7,049 nt of DNA from Porticoccaceae bacterium. GTDB taxonomy: Bacteria > Pseudomonadota > Gammaproteobacteria > Pseudomonadales > Porticoccaceae. Both the position numbers and the translations under genes were made by a program. Of the stretch, positions 1 through 6,266 are shown in pieces. Each line of letters starts with the position of its first letter. Position 1 is the first letter of the stretch. Below the pieces are notes generated by a model, which saw nothing but the letters and a program-made list of their open reading frames with translations, searched no databases and was not told the DNA's origin. The DNA is taken from NCBI GenBank assembly GCA_002591625.1, contig PCDB01000014.1, positions 29,744-36,792 of the forward strand. Direction: 5' to 3'.

Positions 1-387
1 GTCGTTCTTACAAGAAGCTTGGCTGAAATGAGTAGGTTTGGGCTCCAACTGGGTGCTGATCCTATGACTTTCCTTGGTTTGAGTGGTGTAGGCGATCTAT
101 TTGTCACCTGTACATCTCCACTTAGTAGAAATTTTCAGGTAGGCTTGGGTCTTGGCCACGGTAAAACATTGGCTCAATCGATGCATGATGTTGGCCAGGT
201 AGCGGAAGGCGTCAATACGACAAGACTAGTAAAAAGGAAAGCCGATGACTTGGGAATCTATATGCCGCTTGTGTCGGCGCTATACGAGACCTTATTCAAC
301 GATCAATCTATAGAGCAATCTCTGCAGAGTATGATGCTGGCAGAGCAAAATACGGATGTCGATTTTATGGTGAAACAAAATGACTGA
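1..387 (+). CDS. gpsA: Glycerol-3-phosphate dehydrogenase [NAD(P)+], C-terminal part (5' end outside window)
   Basis: GpsA reduces dihydroxyacetone phosphate to sn-glycerol 3-phosphate in the cytoplasm, the backbone precursor for phospholipids. The reading frame is open from base 1, so the visible 128 residues are the C-terminal part of a protein usually about 330-340 residues long. The N-terminal Rossmann domain and the catalytic lysine lie outside the window. What is seen is the family's helical substrate domain: [15 protein letters not shown], then [19 protein letters not shown] (the GDL..TC..SRN signature around the substrate-binding arginine), then GQVAEGVNT and a [12 protein letters not shown] segment. 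These match E. coli GpsA from memory. A TTG at 19 is not a real start, because homology continues upstream of it. The stop overlaps the start of the next gene by 8 bases, so the two are probably translationally coupled. The family assignment is secure. Confidence 0.96.
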   Translation, partial: VVLTRSLAEMSRFGLQLGADPMTFLGLSGVGDLFVTCTSPLSRNFQVGLGLGHGKTLAQSMHDVGQVAEGVNTTRLVKRKADDLGIYMPLVSALYETLFNDQSIEQSLQSMMLAEQNTDVDFMVKQND

Positions 388-841
388 TACTAAAGCGTCG
401 TTACTGAGTAGAAAAACATGGATTCGGATTGCTTACATGGCACTATTTCTCGTATTACTTGTTTTGGCGAGGAGTGTACTTTTGATATTAGTGATACTTC
501 AGATGGGTATAGTCGTGATATCCGGAGCAGATAATGAAAAGCTACGTGAATTGGGCCAGTCTCTCAGTAAATGGGTTTTTCAAACGCTTATGTTTGTGAC
601 CTTTAATAGCGAAAAGAAAAGCTTTCCTTTTGATGATTGGCCTGAAGCTGACTTCTCCGAGGGATATAAAAGCGAACACTACGAGCCAGCCGTTACAGTG
701 CATAAGCAGGGTGCTGACAATAAAGGACCCGATTTTGATGAGAGTGTTGAACCGGATGAAGACGTGCCTTCGTTTACCGAGTCTTCTGTGACGCAAGACT
801 TGCCTCCGGATGAGAACTCTCCCGACATAGACAAGAAATAA
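380..841 (+). CDS. DUF4389 family small membrane protein
   Basis: This 153-residue protein has no established function that I know of. A hydrophobic block at about residues 15-47 should form one long or two short membrane segments. It is followed by the region that marks DUF4389: [31 protein letters not shown] and then [10 protein letters not shown] (about 48-91). From about residue 84 to the end the chain is strongly acidic and rich in Asp, Glu, Pro and Ser, so it is probably a disordered cytoplasmic tail. The ATG overlaps the 3' end of gpsA by 8 bases and has no good Shine-Dalgarno sequence, which fits translational coupling. DUF4389 proteins sit near gpsA in other gammaproteobacteria (from memory), hinting at a membrane or lipid role, but this is only inference from position. 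Family call is good; role unknown. Confidence 0.85.
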   Translation: MTDTKASLLSRKTWIRIAYMALFLVLLVLARSVLLILVILQMGIVVISGADNEKLRELGQSLSKWVFQTLMFVTFNSEKKSFPFDDWPEADFSEGYKSEHYEPAVTVHKQGADNKGPDFDESVEPDEDVPSFTESSVTQDLPPDENSPDIDKK

Positions 842-853
842 AGGTGCACGAAA

Positions 854-881
854 CTCGAAACACAGGTTGTGCTTTCACGAG
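854..881 (+). terminator. Imperfect hairpin after the gpsA-DUF4389 unit (possible weak terminator)
   Basis: Thirteen bases after the DUF4389 stop, the segments CTC-GAAA-CACA (854-864) and TGTG-c-TTTC-ac-GAG (868-881) pair over 11 bp, with a 3-base loop (ggt) and two bulges on the right side. No T-run follows directly; the nearest (900-903) is about 18 bases downstream. It therefore does not fit a textbook intrinsic terminator and could instead be a 3'-end stabilising structure. Low confidence in the termination role. Confidence 0.28.
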
Positions 882-891
882 GCTAGACTAA

Positions 892-929
892 ATGGAAATT
901 TTTGGGGAACTTCGTTTACCCCTCTCCAT
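892..929 (+). other. Imperfect stem-loop in the 842-1071 gap
   Basis: ATGGA at 892-896 can pair with TCCAT at 925-929. Inside it GGGGAAC (904-910) pairs with GTT-ta-CCCC (914-922) around a 3-base loop. The two stems are separated by unpaired T-rich bases on the left. It may be part of an untranslated RNA end or may be chance. The rest of the 230-base gap 842-1071 shows no convincing ORF and no tRNA-like cloverleaf. Confidence 0.2.
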
Positions 930-967
930 AGAATGAATGAGTTCTTCAAGTCTGGAGCACCCCAGAG

Positions 968-999
968 AAATTAACACGCGATTTCTGTTATGTTAATTT
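968..999. repeat. Perfect 9-bp inverted repeat upstream of the hydrolase-fumC promoter
   Basis: AAATTAACA (968-976) and TGTTAATTT (991-999) are exact reverse complements separated by 14 bases. The right arm is preceded by an extra TGTTA, giving a local tandem. The repeat lies about 30-60 bases upstream of the candidate -35 box at 1028, a usual place for a dimeric regulator to bind. It is AT-rich and not followed by a T-run, so an operator seems likelier than a terminator. The cognate regulator is unknown. Confidence 0.35.
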
Positions 1000-1027
1000 A
1001 TTTATTACTAGGATGCTTCATTATGGA

Positions 1028-1057
1028 TTGTCGATTTTTCTGTTACCGATGTAGAAT
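1028..1057 (+). promoter_or_regulatory. Candidate sigma-70 promoter for the hydrolase-fumC unit
   Basis: TTGTCG (1028-1033, 4 of 6 to TTGACA) and TAGAAT (1052-1057, 5 of 6 to TATAAT) are separated by 18 bases. Transcription would start near 1064, leaving a leader of only about 8 bases before the TTG start at 1072. This fits the absence of a recognisable Shine-Dalgarno sequence there. The match is by eye only. Confidence 0.35.
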
Positions 1058-1071
1058 TTGGATACATTATA

Positions 1072-1935
1072 TTGATTGAATTTATTGGCGAAAAAACCTT
1101 CAATGTTCGAGGATTAGAGCTAGCGGCTAAAGAATGGGGAAGGCCTGGTTCAAAGCCTGTTATGGCTTTGCATGGCTGGTTGGACAATGCAGCAAGTTTT
1201 GACTTGCTGCTGCCACATATGTCAGATATTCACGTTATAGCCGTCGATTCCGCGGGTCATGGGCGTAGTGCTTTTAGGTCTCGTGACGCGGAGTATGAGC
1301 TTTGGCAAGAGATTGGCGAGGTTGTTGAAATAGCAGATCAAATGGGCTGGAAAGATTTTGCTCTTTTTGGTCATTCGCGTGGGGCTGTTATTGCTGGCTT
1401 AATCGCTGGCACATTTCCGCAAAGAATAAATAATTTGGTGATGATCGATGCACACATGCCTATGCCTGTTTTAGCTCACAATTCTGCTAAACAGATAGCG
1501 AAAGCAATTCGTGATGACAAACGTTTTGCCGCGACTTCCCCTAGTTATTTTAATAGTTTCGGAGACGCGGTGGATGCTCGGGCCAATGGTTTTCTCTCGT
1601 TAGAGCGAGATGCTGCGGAAATACTTGCACTGAGAGGTGTTCGGGAGTGTGAGAAGGGTTTCTATTGGCACAACGATCAGAGACTTAAGTCCGCTGCAAG
1701 CGTTAAATTCACGAGGGAGCATATCAACAGTTTTTTGACCGCGATTATTGCGCCCGCTTTGCTGGTATACGCTCAGAATAGTCTCTTCACGCAGAATAGC
1801 GAGCACACTCAGCTATCAAGTATGATGAGTTGCCATACTATCGTCACGTTGCCTGGCACACATCACTTGCACATGGAAAGCCAATCTTCTGAAGTTGCTT
1901 CGGTAATACAAAAATTTTTAATATCATCGGCTTAA
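1072..1935 (+). CDS. Alpha/beta hydrolase (SERHL-like serine hydrolase)
   Basis: A 287-residue alpha/beta-hydrolase-fold enzyme, presumably a cytoplasmic esterase-type hydrolase; the substrate cannot be read from sequence. Visible motifs in order: LHGWLDNAASFD (33-44), the oxyanion region typical of the SERHL-like group; DSAGHGRS (59-66); the nucleophile elbow GHSRG with Ser102 (100-104); LVMIDA (122-127); and GTHHLHME (262-269) supplying the catalytic histidine. The usual acidic residue after the penultimate strand is not apparent (LVYAQNSLF, 231-239), so Asp126 may be the acid; that is inference. TTG at 1072 is the only normal start codon between the upstream in-frame stop (1009-1011) and the HGW motif, apart from a later Met (position 31) that would cut into the core. 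Residues 1-30 fit the family's usual N-terminus. fumC follows after 17 bases, so the two are probably co-transcribed. No signal peptide is seen. Confidence 0.88.
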   Translation: MIEFIGEKTFNVRGLELAAKEWGRPGSKPVMALHGWLDNAASFDLLLPHMSDIHVIAVDSAGHGRSAFRSRDAEYELWQEIGEVVEIADQMGWKDFALFGHSRGAVIAGLIAGTFPQRINNLVMIDAHMPMPVLAHNSAKQIAKAIRDDKRFAATSPSYFNSFGDAVDARANGFLSLERDAAEILALRGVRECEKGFYWHNDQRLKSAASVKFTREHINSFLTAIIAPALLVYAQNSLFTQNSEHTQLSSMMSCHTIVTLPGTHHLHMESQSSEVASVIQKFLISSA

Positions 1936-1952
1936 AAAACTAGGGAATTTTT

Positions 1953-3329
1953 ATGAACACACGCATAGAAGTTGATAGCATGGGTGAACTCGAAGTCCCG
2001 TCTGAGGCTCTATATGGAGCCCAAACGCAGCGGGCGATCAATAACTTTCCGGTGAGTGGAATTAAGATGCCCGAGGCATTTATCCGCGCTTTACTTCTAT
2101 GTAAATCCGCTGCTGCTGAGGCAAATGTTGAGCTAAAAGTTATACCTCTAGAAATTGGCAGGGCTATTTCTTCAGTTGCAAAAGAGTTAGTTGAGCAAGA
2201 TAACTTTATGGAGCATTTTCCTGTTGATATCTTTCAGACCGGATCTGGAACTAGCTCAAATATGAATGCTAATGAAGTTTTGGCTGCACTCGCGTCGAAT
2301 AGAATAGGGGAGCCAGTTAGTCCCAACGACCATGTGAATTTCGGACAGAGTAGTAATGATATTATTCCTACATCGATACATGTCAGCGCCGTGCTGGTAT
2401 TAGAGCAAAAGTTACTTCCGGCCTTGAGGCACCTGGCAAATGCCATTGAAGCTAAAGCCGACTCGGTTGATATATATATTAAAACAGGACGTACGCATTT
2501 AATGGACGCTATGCCAGTGCGTATGGGGCAAAGTGTTCGTAGTTGGGGGACTCAAATTAAGCAAAATATTGAGCTCATAGAGTCGGTGCGCCCTCTTTTA
2601 ATCACACTAGCGCAAGGTGGCACAGCCGTCGGGACCGGAATAAATGCACATCATCGGTTTGCTGCGCTATTTTGCGAATTCCTGAGTAACAACACGTCAA
2701 CCACATTTTGTGCCGCAGAAAATTTCTTTACACATATTGGTACGCAAGATGTTGCCGTGGCTTTGTCTGGGAAGCTAAAGACTGTGGCCGTCTCTATAAT
2801 GAAGATATCTAATGACCTGAGATGGATGAACTCTGGACCGCTCGCCGGTCTCGGAGAAATTGAGTTGGAAGCTCTTCAGCCTGGTTCATCTATAATGCCT
2901 GGCAAGGTAAATCCTGTCATACCCGAGTCAGCAGCAATGGTCGCGGCTCAAGTCATGGGCAATGATTCAGCAATTACCATAGCAGGTCAGTCAGGCAATT
3001 TTGAATTAAATGTCATGCTGCCGGTTATTGCTCATAATTTGCTGGAAAGCATCAAATTACTTTCGAGTGTAGCCGTCTTGCTCGCAGATAAGGCCATAGC
3101 TACCTTCAAAGTCAAAGAAAAGCAATTAGAGTTGGCACTTTCTCAAAATCCAATTCTTGTCACTGCGCTCAATCCAATAATTGGTTATCTCAAAGCGGCT
3201 GAAATCGCAAAAAAGGCGTATAAGCAAGGGAGGGCAGTTCTTGATGTTGCAGAAGAAGAAACTGATATTGACCGTAGGGAATTGGAAAAGCTGCTGGATC
3301 CTCACAAACTGACTTTGGGTGGGCTTTAG
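1953..3329 (+). CDS. fumC: Class II fumarate hydratase (fumarase C)
   Basis: Cytosolic, iron-free, homotetrameric fumarase that interconverts fumarate and L-malate in the TCA cycle. The 458-residue length is normal for the family. Conserved blocks: GAQTQRA (22-28); QTGSGTSSNMNANEVL (95-110, Thr100); NDHVNFGQSSNDIIPT (125-140, with Ser133, Ser134 and Asn135); GRTHLMDAMPV (179-189), with His182 equivalent to E. coli His188; GGTAVGTGIN (222-231); and the signature loop GSSIMPGKVNP (311-321), where Ser313 corresponds to the catalytic Ser318 and Lys318 is the substrate-binding lysine. PGKVNP and GNFELNV (348-354) favour fumarase over aspartase, which has PAKVNP. After the loop it reads VIPES rather than the TQCEA of E. 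coli FumC, a version I recall from mycobacterial fumarase. The start is supported by AGGGA at 1942-1946, six bases before the ATG. It lies 17 bases after the hydrolase gene. Confidence 0.95.
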   Translation: MNTRIEVDSMGELEVPSEALYGAQTQRAINNFPVSGIKMPEAFIRALLLCKSAAAEANVELKVIPLEIGRAISSVAKELVEQDNFMEHFPVDIFQTGSGTSSNMNANEVLAALASNRIGEPVSPNDHVNFGQSSNDIIPTSIHVSAVLVLEQKLLPALRHLANAIEAKADSVDIYIKTGRTHLMDAMPVRMGQSVRSWGTQIKQNIELIESVRPLLITLAQGGTAVGTGINAHHRFAALFCEFLSNNTSTTFCAAENFFTHIGTQDVAVALSGKLKTVAVSIMKISNDLRWMNSGPLAGLGEIELEALQPGSSIMPGKVNPVIPESAAMVAAQVMGNDSAITIAGQSGNFELNVMLPVIAHNLLESIKLLSSVAVLLADKAIATFKVKEKQLELALSQNPILVTALNPIIGYLKAAEIAKKAYKQGRAVLDVAEEETDIDRRELEKLLDPHKLTLGGL

Positions 3330-3438
3330 AAGATTTTTCGGTGATTGGTACGTTTATAGTGCACCTTTTCCTTATCAAGCCAACTGAGAAGAAAAATCGT
3401 GATGATTGGATTTAAAATAACCCAATGCGTAAATTACC

Positions 3439-3445
3439 AGAAGGA
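3439..3445 (+). promoter_or_regulatory. Strong ribosome binding site that fixes the start of the dehydrogenase gene
   Basis: AGAAGGA lies six bases before the ATG at 3452, an ideal Shine-Dalgarno arrangement. The in-frame ATG at 3425, which would add nine residues, has no purine-rich site at a suitable distance. The 3452 start also matches the short N-terminus expected in this family (about 10 residues before the TGG-SRGIG motif). Confidence 0.75.
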
Positions 3446-3451
3446 ATTGAT

Positions 3452-4282
3452 ATGGCTTCTTTAGATGGAAAAACAGTGTTTGTGACTGGAGGTAGCCGAG
3501 GCATAGGTTTAGCCATAGCGAAGCGAGCTGCTACAGAAGGAGCAAATGTGACGTTGGTGGCGAAGACCGCGGAGCCTCATCCCAAATTGCCAGGAACAAT
3601 TTATTCTGCAGCGGAAGAAGTTTGTGAACTGGGAGGGCAGGCACTTCCAATAGTCGTTGATATTCGGTTTGAAGAGCAGATTGAAAGTGCAATTAAACAA
3701 ACTGTAGATGCTTTCGGTGGCATAGATATATTAATCAATAATGCCAGCGCTATTAACCTGTCGGGAACGAGCTCGGTAACTATGAAAACATATGACCTGA
3801 TGCATAGTGTCAATACCAGGGGTACTTTCTTGTGCTCCAAACTTGCCATACCTCATCTTAAGCGAGCCGCTAACGCTCACGTGTTGAATATTGCTCCGCC
3901 CTTGAATATGGAGTCGCGCTGGTTCTCGAATAACGTCGCTTATACTATGGCGAAGTTTGGAATGAGCATGTGCGTACTAGGGATGAGTGAAGAATTCAGG
4001 AGATCTGGGATTGCATTCAATGCACTATGGCCTCGCACAACCATTGCGACAGCTGCTGTGGCTAACATTGTCGGGGGTGATCCGGTGATCAAGCGCTCTA
4101 GGACGGCGGATATTATGGCTGATGCTGCACTGGCTATCTTTGTTAAAGATAGCAGGGAGTTTACAGGTAATTTTTGCGTCGATGAGGATTTGTTGAGAGA
4201 ACAGGGAGTAACCGACTTTTCCTCTTATCGAGTTGACCCAGAGCTACGAGAAGAGGATTTGTTTCCAGATTTCTTCATTTAG
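3452..4282 (+). CDS. SDR-family NAD(P)-dependent oxidoreductase, HSDL2-like
   Basis: A 276-residue short-chain dehydrogenase closely resembling the dehydrogenase domain of hydroxysteroid dehydrogenase-like protein 2. Seen in order, numbered from the 3452 start: the dinucleotide-binding motif TGGSRGIG (12-19); AKTAEPHPKLPGTIY (37-51), a hallmark of the HSDL2 group; NNAS (96-99); NIAPPLNM (146-153); catalytic Tyr164 and Lys168 in YTMAK (164-168); ALWPRT (191-196); and FTGNF (237-241). The chain ends at PDFFI, just where human HSDL2 continues into its SCP2 sterol carrier domain, so this is the stand-alone bacterial form and not a truncation. The position that is Ser in human HSDL2 (NISPP) is Ala148 here. 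The substrate is unknown; fatty-acyl or steroid-like compounds are suggested only by the relative. The gap of 122 bases after fumC suggests separate expression, although no clear promoter was found. It is convergent with folE. The start at 3425 is a less likely alternative. Confidence 0.9.
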   Translation: MASLDGKTVFVTGGSRGIGLAIAKRAATEGANVTLVAKTAEPHPKLPGTIYSAAEEVCELGGQALPIVVDIRFEEQIESAIKQTVDAFGGIDILINNASAINLSGTSSVTMKTYDLMHSVNTRGTFLCSKLAIPHLKRAANAHVLNIAPPLNMESRWFSNNVAYTMAKFGMSMCVLGMSEEFRRSGIAFNALWPRTTIATAAVANIVGGDPVIKRSRTADIMADAALAIFVKDSREFTGNFCVDEDLLREQGVTDFSSYRVDPELREEDLFPDFFI

Positions 4283-4326
4283 CAAGCCTAGATAAAACGG
4301 TCCAAGGCGTGTCACCTATTTCCTGG

Positions 4327-5016
4327 CTATCTCAAGAATTCTGATCGGGTTCTATGGTCATTCTTAAACCGACCGCCGAGTGCGGTGGTTTGGGTGGACG
4401 AATTTGTATCCATTACGCCGCGAGACTTAACACAATAGTGTGTTGCATCGATGGTAACGGCTATATCTTCTGTTTCGAGTAATGTCTGTAGGGCTACTAA
4501 TATCTGCTGAGTCAATCTTTCTTGAACCTGAGGTCTTTGAGAAAAAAATCGGACGATTCTGTTAATTTTTGACAGTCCAATAATCTTATCGGCAGGAAGA
4601 TAGGCGACCCTCGCAGCACCATCAATGGTGACGAAGTGATGCTCGCAAGTACTTACCACGCTAATATCGTCAACTTTGACCATCTCATCCACGCCCATTT
4701 TATTGTCAATGGCAGTTATCTTAGGGAAGTTACAATAGTCAAGTCCGCCGAACACTTCGTCCACATACATCTTTGCAATTCTATGCGGAGTTTCTGTTAA
4801 GCTGTCGTCATTTAGATCCAAGCCCAACGTTGTGACAACATCAGTCATAGCGGCTTTGATTAGACTATACTTTTCGTCACGGGATAGACCGTTGTCTATT
4901 AGGGGGGTTTCTAATCCTTTCGAAATCAATGCTGCTCTAACTAGGCTTGCTTCTGCAGAGCAGTCGCCCGGCCAAAGATAACTGGTGTTTTGAAGGCCTT
5001 CTAAAGTGACACTCAT
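4327..5016 (-). CDS. folE: GTP cyclohydrolase I (zinc-type, FolE1)
   Basis: Converts GTP to 7,8-dihydroneopterin triphosphate, the first step of tetrahydrofolate synthesis, as a cytoplasmic decamer. The 229-residue chain follows E. coli FolE (222 residues, recalled) with a constant offset of 14. Zinc ligands are Cys124, His127 (STCEHHF, 122-128) and Cys195 (HYC, 193-195), with His126 and His193 also in the active site. Other blocks are [18 protein letters not shown] (70-87), [12 protein letters not shown] (147-158) and [12 protein letters not shown] (160-171). The CEHH/HYC pattern identifies the classic enzyme, not the FolE2 (COG1469) type used under zinc starvation. An N-terminal extension of about 14 residues precedes the conserved [12 protein letters not shown] region, and the tail is about 6-7 residues shorter than in E. 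coli. The start is supported by AAAGGA (5028-5023), six bases before the ATG. It converges on the dehydrogenase across 44 bases with no clear terminator, and is divergent from prmB. Confidence 0.97.
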   Translation of the reverse strand: MSVTLEGLQNTSYLWPGDCSAEASLVRAALISKGLETPLIDNGLSRDEKYSLIKAAMTDVVTTLGLDLNDDSLTETPHRIAKMYVDEVFGGLDYCNFPKITAIDNKMGVDEMVKVDDISVVSTCEHHFVTIDGAARVAYLPADKIIGLSKINRIVRFFSQRPQVQERLTQQILVALQTLLETEDIAVTIDATHYCVKSRGVMDTNSSTQTTALGGRFKNDHRTRSEFLR

Positions 5017-5067
5017 GGAAATTCCTTTAAATTTTTCATCTTTTTACAATTTTTTGCTTCAATTTAC

Positions 5068-5085
5068 AAGGGCACTTGGACCCTT
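5068..5085. repeat. Short inverted repeat upstream of folE
   Basis: AAGGG (5068-5072) and CCCTT (5081-5085) pair around an 8-base loop, about 50-70 bases upstream of the folE start. There is no T-run on either side in the right orientation, so it is not a terminator. It may be a leader structure, a small operator, or chance. Confidence 0.2.
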
Positions 5086-5161
5086 AAACTATCGCATATG
5101 GCATCAGAAAAGAGCTTTGACTGAGCTGTCTCCTTAAAAAACTTTTATAATTCTTGTTGAG

Positions 5162-5200
5162 ATTTTCTGGCGTGATAGGGGCTGTTGATACCCAGAAAAT
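5162..5200. repeat. Perfect 9-bp inverted repeat between folE and prmB
   Basis: ATTTTCTGG (5162-5170) and CCAGAAAAT (5192-5200) are exact reverse complements with 21 bases between them; the arm centres are 30 bp apart, roughly three helical turns. TGATA occurs twice inside (5173-5177 and 5186-5190). The right arm falls between the candidate -35 (5185) and -10 (5206) boxes, so a bound regulator could block that promoter. A hairpin in the RNA is the alternative reading. Confidence 0.4.
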
Positions 5201-5211
5201 ATTTTTATAAG
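5185..5211 (+). promoter_or_regulatory. Candidate distal promoter for prmB-aroC
   Basis: TTGATA (5185-5190, 5 of 6) and TATAAG (5206-5211, 5 of 6) are separated by 15 bases, which is shorter than the preferred 17. The leader would be about 110 bases long. Both boxes are good but the spacing is poor, so confidence is low. Confidence 0.28.
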
Positions 5212-5270
5212 CTCTTAAAACATGCCGCTCCTCTATTGTCCATCAAAACGTTTTTTATTTCCACCCAGTA

Positions 5271-5300
5271 TTTAACGACTTTAAGTTTTTCAGATAATAT
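5271..5300 (+). promoter_or_regulatory. Candidate proximal promoter for prmB-aroC
   Basis: A good -10 box, GATAAT (5293-5298, 5 of 6), overlaps TAATAT (5295-5300). The only -35 candidate is TTTAAC (5271-5276, 3 of 6), 16 bases upstream. Transcription would start near 5305, giving a leader of about 25 bases. This is the most natural position for a prmB promoter, but the weak -35 suggests it may need an activator. Confidence 0.33.
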
Positions 5301-5330
5301 AGAGCATCTGTCTTTGAATGCGGGCCGTTT

Positions 5331-6236
5331 ATGTCAGAAAGTACAACCGTAGCCAGTCTGCTTGCAGAGGGCGAAGAACTCTTTAAAACCAGCTCAATAC
5401 ATCATGGGCATGGCCTGTACGATGCTTGGGATGAGGCAGTTTATTTGCTTTCACATGCGCTGAATTTAAACCTGTCTCTCGACCGCAGTATGCTGCCCAA
5501 TTTACTATCCAAAGAAGAGGTAGCCGAGGTTAGAAGACTTTTCAGAGAGCGATCGAACGAAAAAACGCCTTCGGCCTACCTTACCTCATGTGCTTGGTTT
5601 TGCGGATTGCCATTTTATGTGGATCGACGTGTCCTCATTCCTAGATCTCCTATCGGAAACCTCATAAAAGAGAAATTCCAACCTTGGGTTCCGGTGCAAC
5701 CGAATTCCATCCTGGACCTCTGTACAGGGTCAGGTTGTATTGGAATAAGTTGCGCGTATGCATTCCCTAGTTCGAACATAACGATATCAGATATATCTGA
5801 AGACGCTTTGATCGTCGCTAGTAAAAATGTGAATAGTCATAAGTGCTCTGGTCAAATCCAAATCTGTGAATCGGATTTGTTTGATGATCTCGGTGATGAA
5901 AGATACGACCTTATTGTCTCAAATCCTCCATATGTAGATCTAGAGGATTACCGAAGTATGCCTGGAGAATATTTTGCTGAACCTGCTCTGGGACTGATTG
6001 CTGGCGACGACGGTCTCGATATAGTGCGAAGAATCTTATGCGAGGCAGTGGATTATTTACATGAGGGTGGAAGTTTAATTGTTGAAGTGGGAAATTCAGC
6101 AGCGGCACTTGAGCAAACTTATCCAGATTTACCCTTCCTATGGGTTGATTTTAGTGAAGGAGATGCAGGAGTTTTTATCTTGACTCGTGAGCAATTGATT
6201 GAAAATCATAATTTTTTGCAGATAAAAGCTTTATAA
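5331..6236 (+). CDS. prmB: Ribosomal protein uL3 N5-glutamine methyltransferase
   Basis: Cytoplasmic SAM-dependent enzyme that methylates a conserved glutamine of ribosomal protein uL3 (L3) during 50S assembly. The 301 residues comprise an N-terminal helical substrate-recognition part (about 1-120), with GHGLYDAWDEAVYLL (26-40), AYLTSCAWFCGLPFYVD (82-98) and IPRSPIG (103-109), then a Rossmann methyltransferase domain. The latter shows DLCTGSGCIGIS (129-140, SAM binding), the acidic end of the second strand at Asp154, and the catalytic NPPY (198-201). RSPIG and the AWFCG segment distinguish PrmB from the release-factor enzyme PrmC. The match to E. coli PrmB (YfcB), as recalled, is strong throughout. 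The start has no real Shine-Dalgarno sequence, but no other start codon exists between it and the upstream in-frame stop at 5295-5297. aroC follows after 30 bases, the same order as in E. coli, so one transcript is likely. Confidence 0.95.
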   Translation: MSESTTVASLLAEGEELFKTSSIHHGHGLYDAWDEAVYLLSHALNLNLSLDRSMLPNLLSKEEVAEVRRLFRERSNEKTPSAYLTSCAWFCGLPFYVDRRVLIPRSPIGNLIKEKFQPWVPVQPNSILDLCTGSGCIGISCAYAFPSSNITISDISEDALIVASKNVNSHKCSGQIQICESDLFDDLGDERYDLIVSNPPYVDLEDYRSMPGEYFAEPALGLIAGDDGLDIVRRILCEAVDYLHEGGSLIVEVGNSAAALEQTYPDLPFLWVDFSEGDAGVFILTREQLIENHNFLQIKAL

Positions 6237-6266
6237 TGAGCCAAAATTTCGAGTAAATGGAAAATA

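Larger units (their letters stand above)
5017..5330. promoter_or_regulatory. Divergent folE/prmB intergenic region (314 bases)
   Basis: An AT-rich region without a convincing ORF or tRNA. It must hold the promoters for folE (leftward) and prmB-aroC (rightward). It contains a 5-bp hairpin near folE (5068-5085), a perfect 9-bp inverted repeat (5162-5200), a 10-bp palindrome (5245-5254) and two candidate rightward promoters, each listed separately. On the minus strand the best folE promoter I found is TTGTAA/TAAAAA with a 17-base gap close to the ribosome binding site, too weak to annotate alone. I recognise no known riboswitch. Confidence 0.6.

Noticed and set aside
542..796. Minus-strand ORF opposite the DUF4389 gene, and similar antisense ORFs within the hydrolase, fumC, dehydrogenase and prmB genes
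   Set aside because: They lie wholly or largely inside well-supported genes on the other strand, have no recognisable domains and no ribosome binding sites; they are coding shadows.
3425..3451. Upstream ATG at 3425 as the start of the dehydrogenase
   Set aside because: It has no ribosome binding site, while AGAAGGA stands at the ideal distance before 3452; the extra nine residues are not expected in the family.
3330..3451. Promoter for the dehydrogenase with TAAAAT (3413-3418) as -10
   Set aside because: The -10 match is good but no -35-like sequence lies 15-19 bases upstream, so it is not annotated.
4283..4326. Bidirectional terminator between the convergent dehydrogenase and folE genes
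   Set aside because: Only 3-5 bp pairings with mismatches could be drawn, with no T-run next to them on either strand.
5117..5151. TTGACT (5117-5122) and a perfect TATAAT (5146-5151) on the plus strand as a promoter for prmB
   Set aside because: The boxes match well but are 23 bases apart, well outside the normal 16-18 and even beyond the 19-20 used by MerR-type promoters.
5143..5210. Direct repeat TTTTATAA at 5143-5150 and 5203-5210
   Set aside because: An 8-base AT-only match in an AT-rich spacer is easily chance, and no third copy was found.
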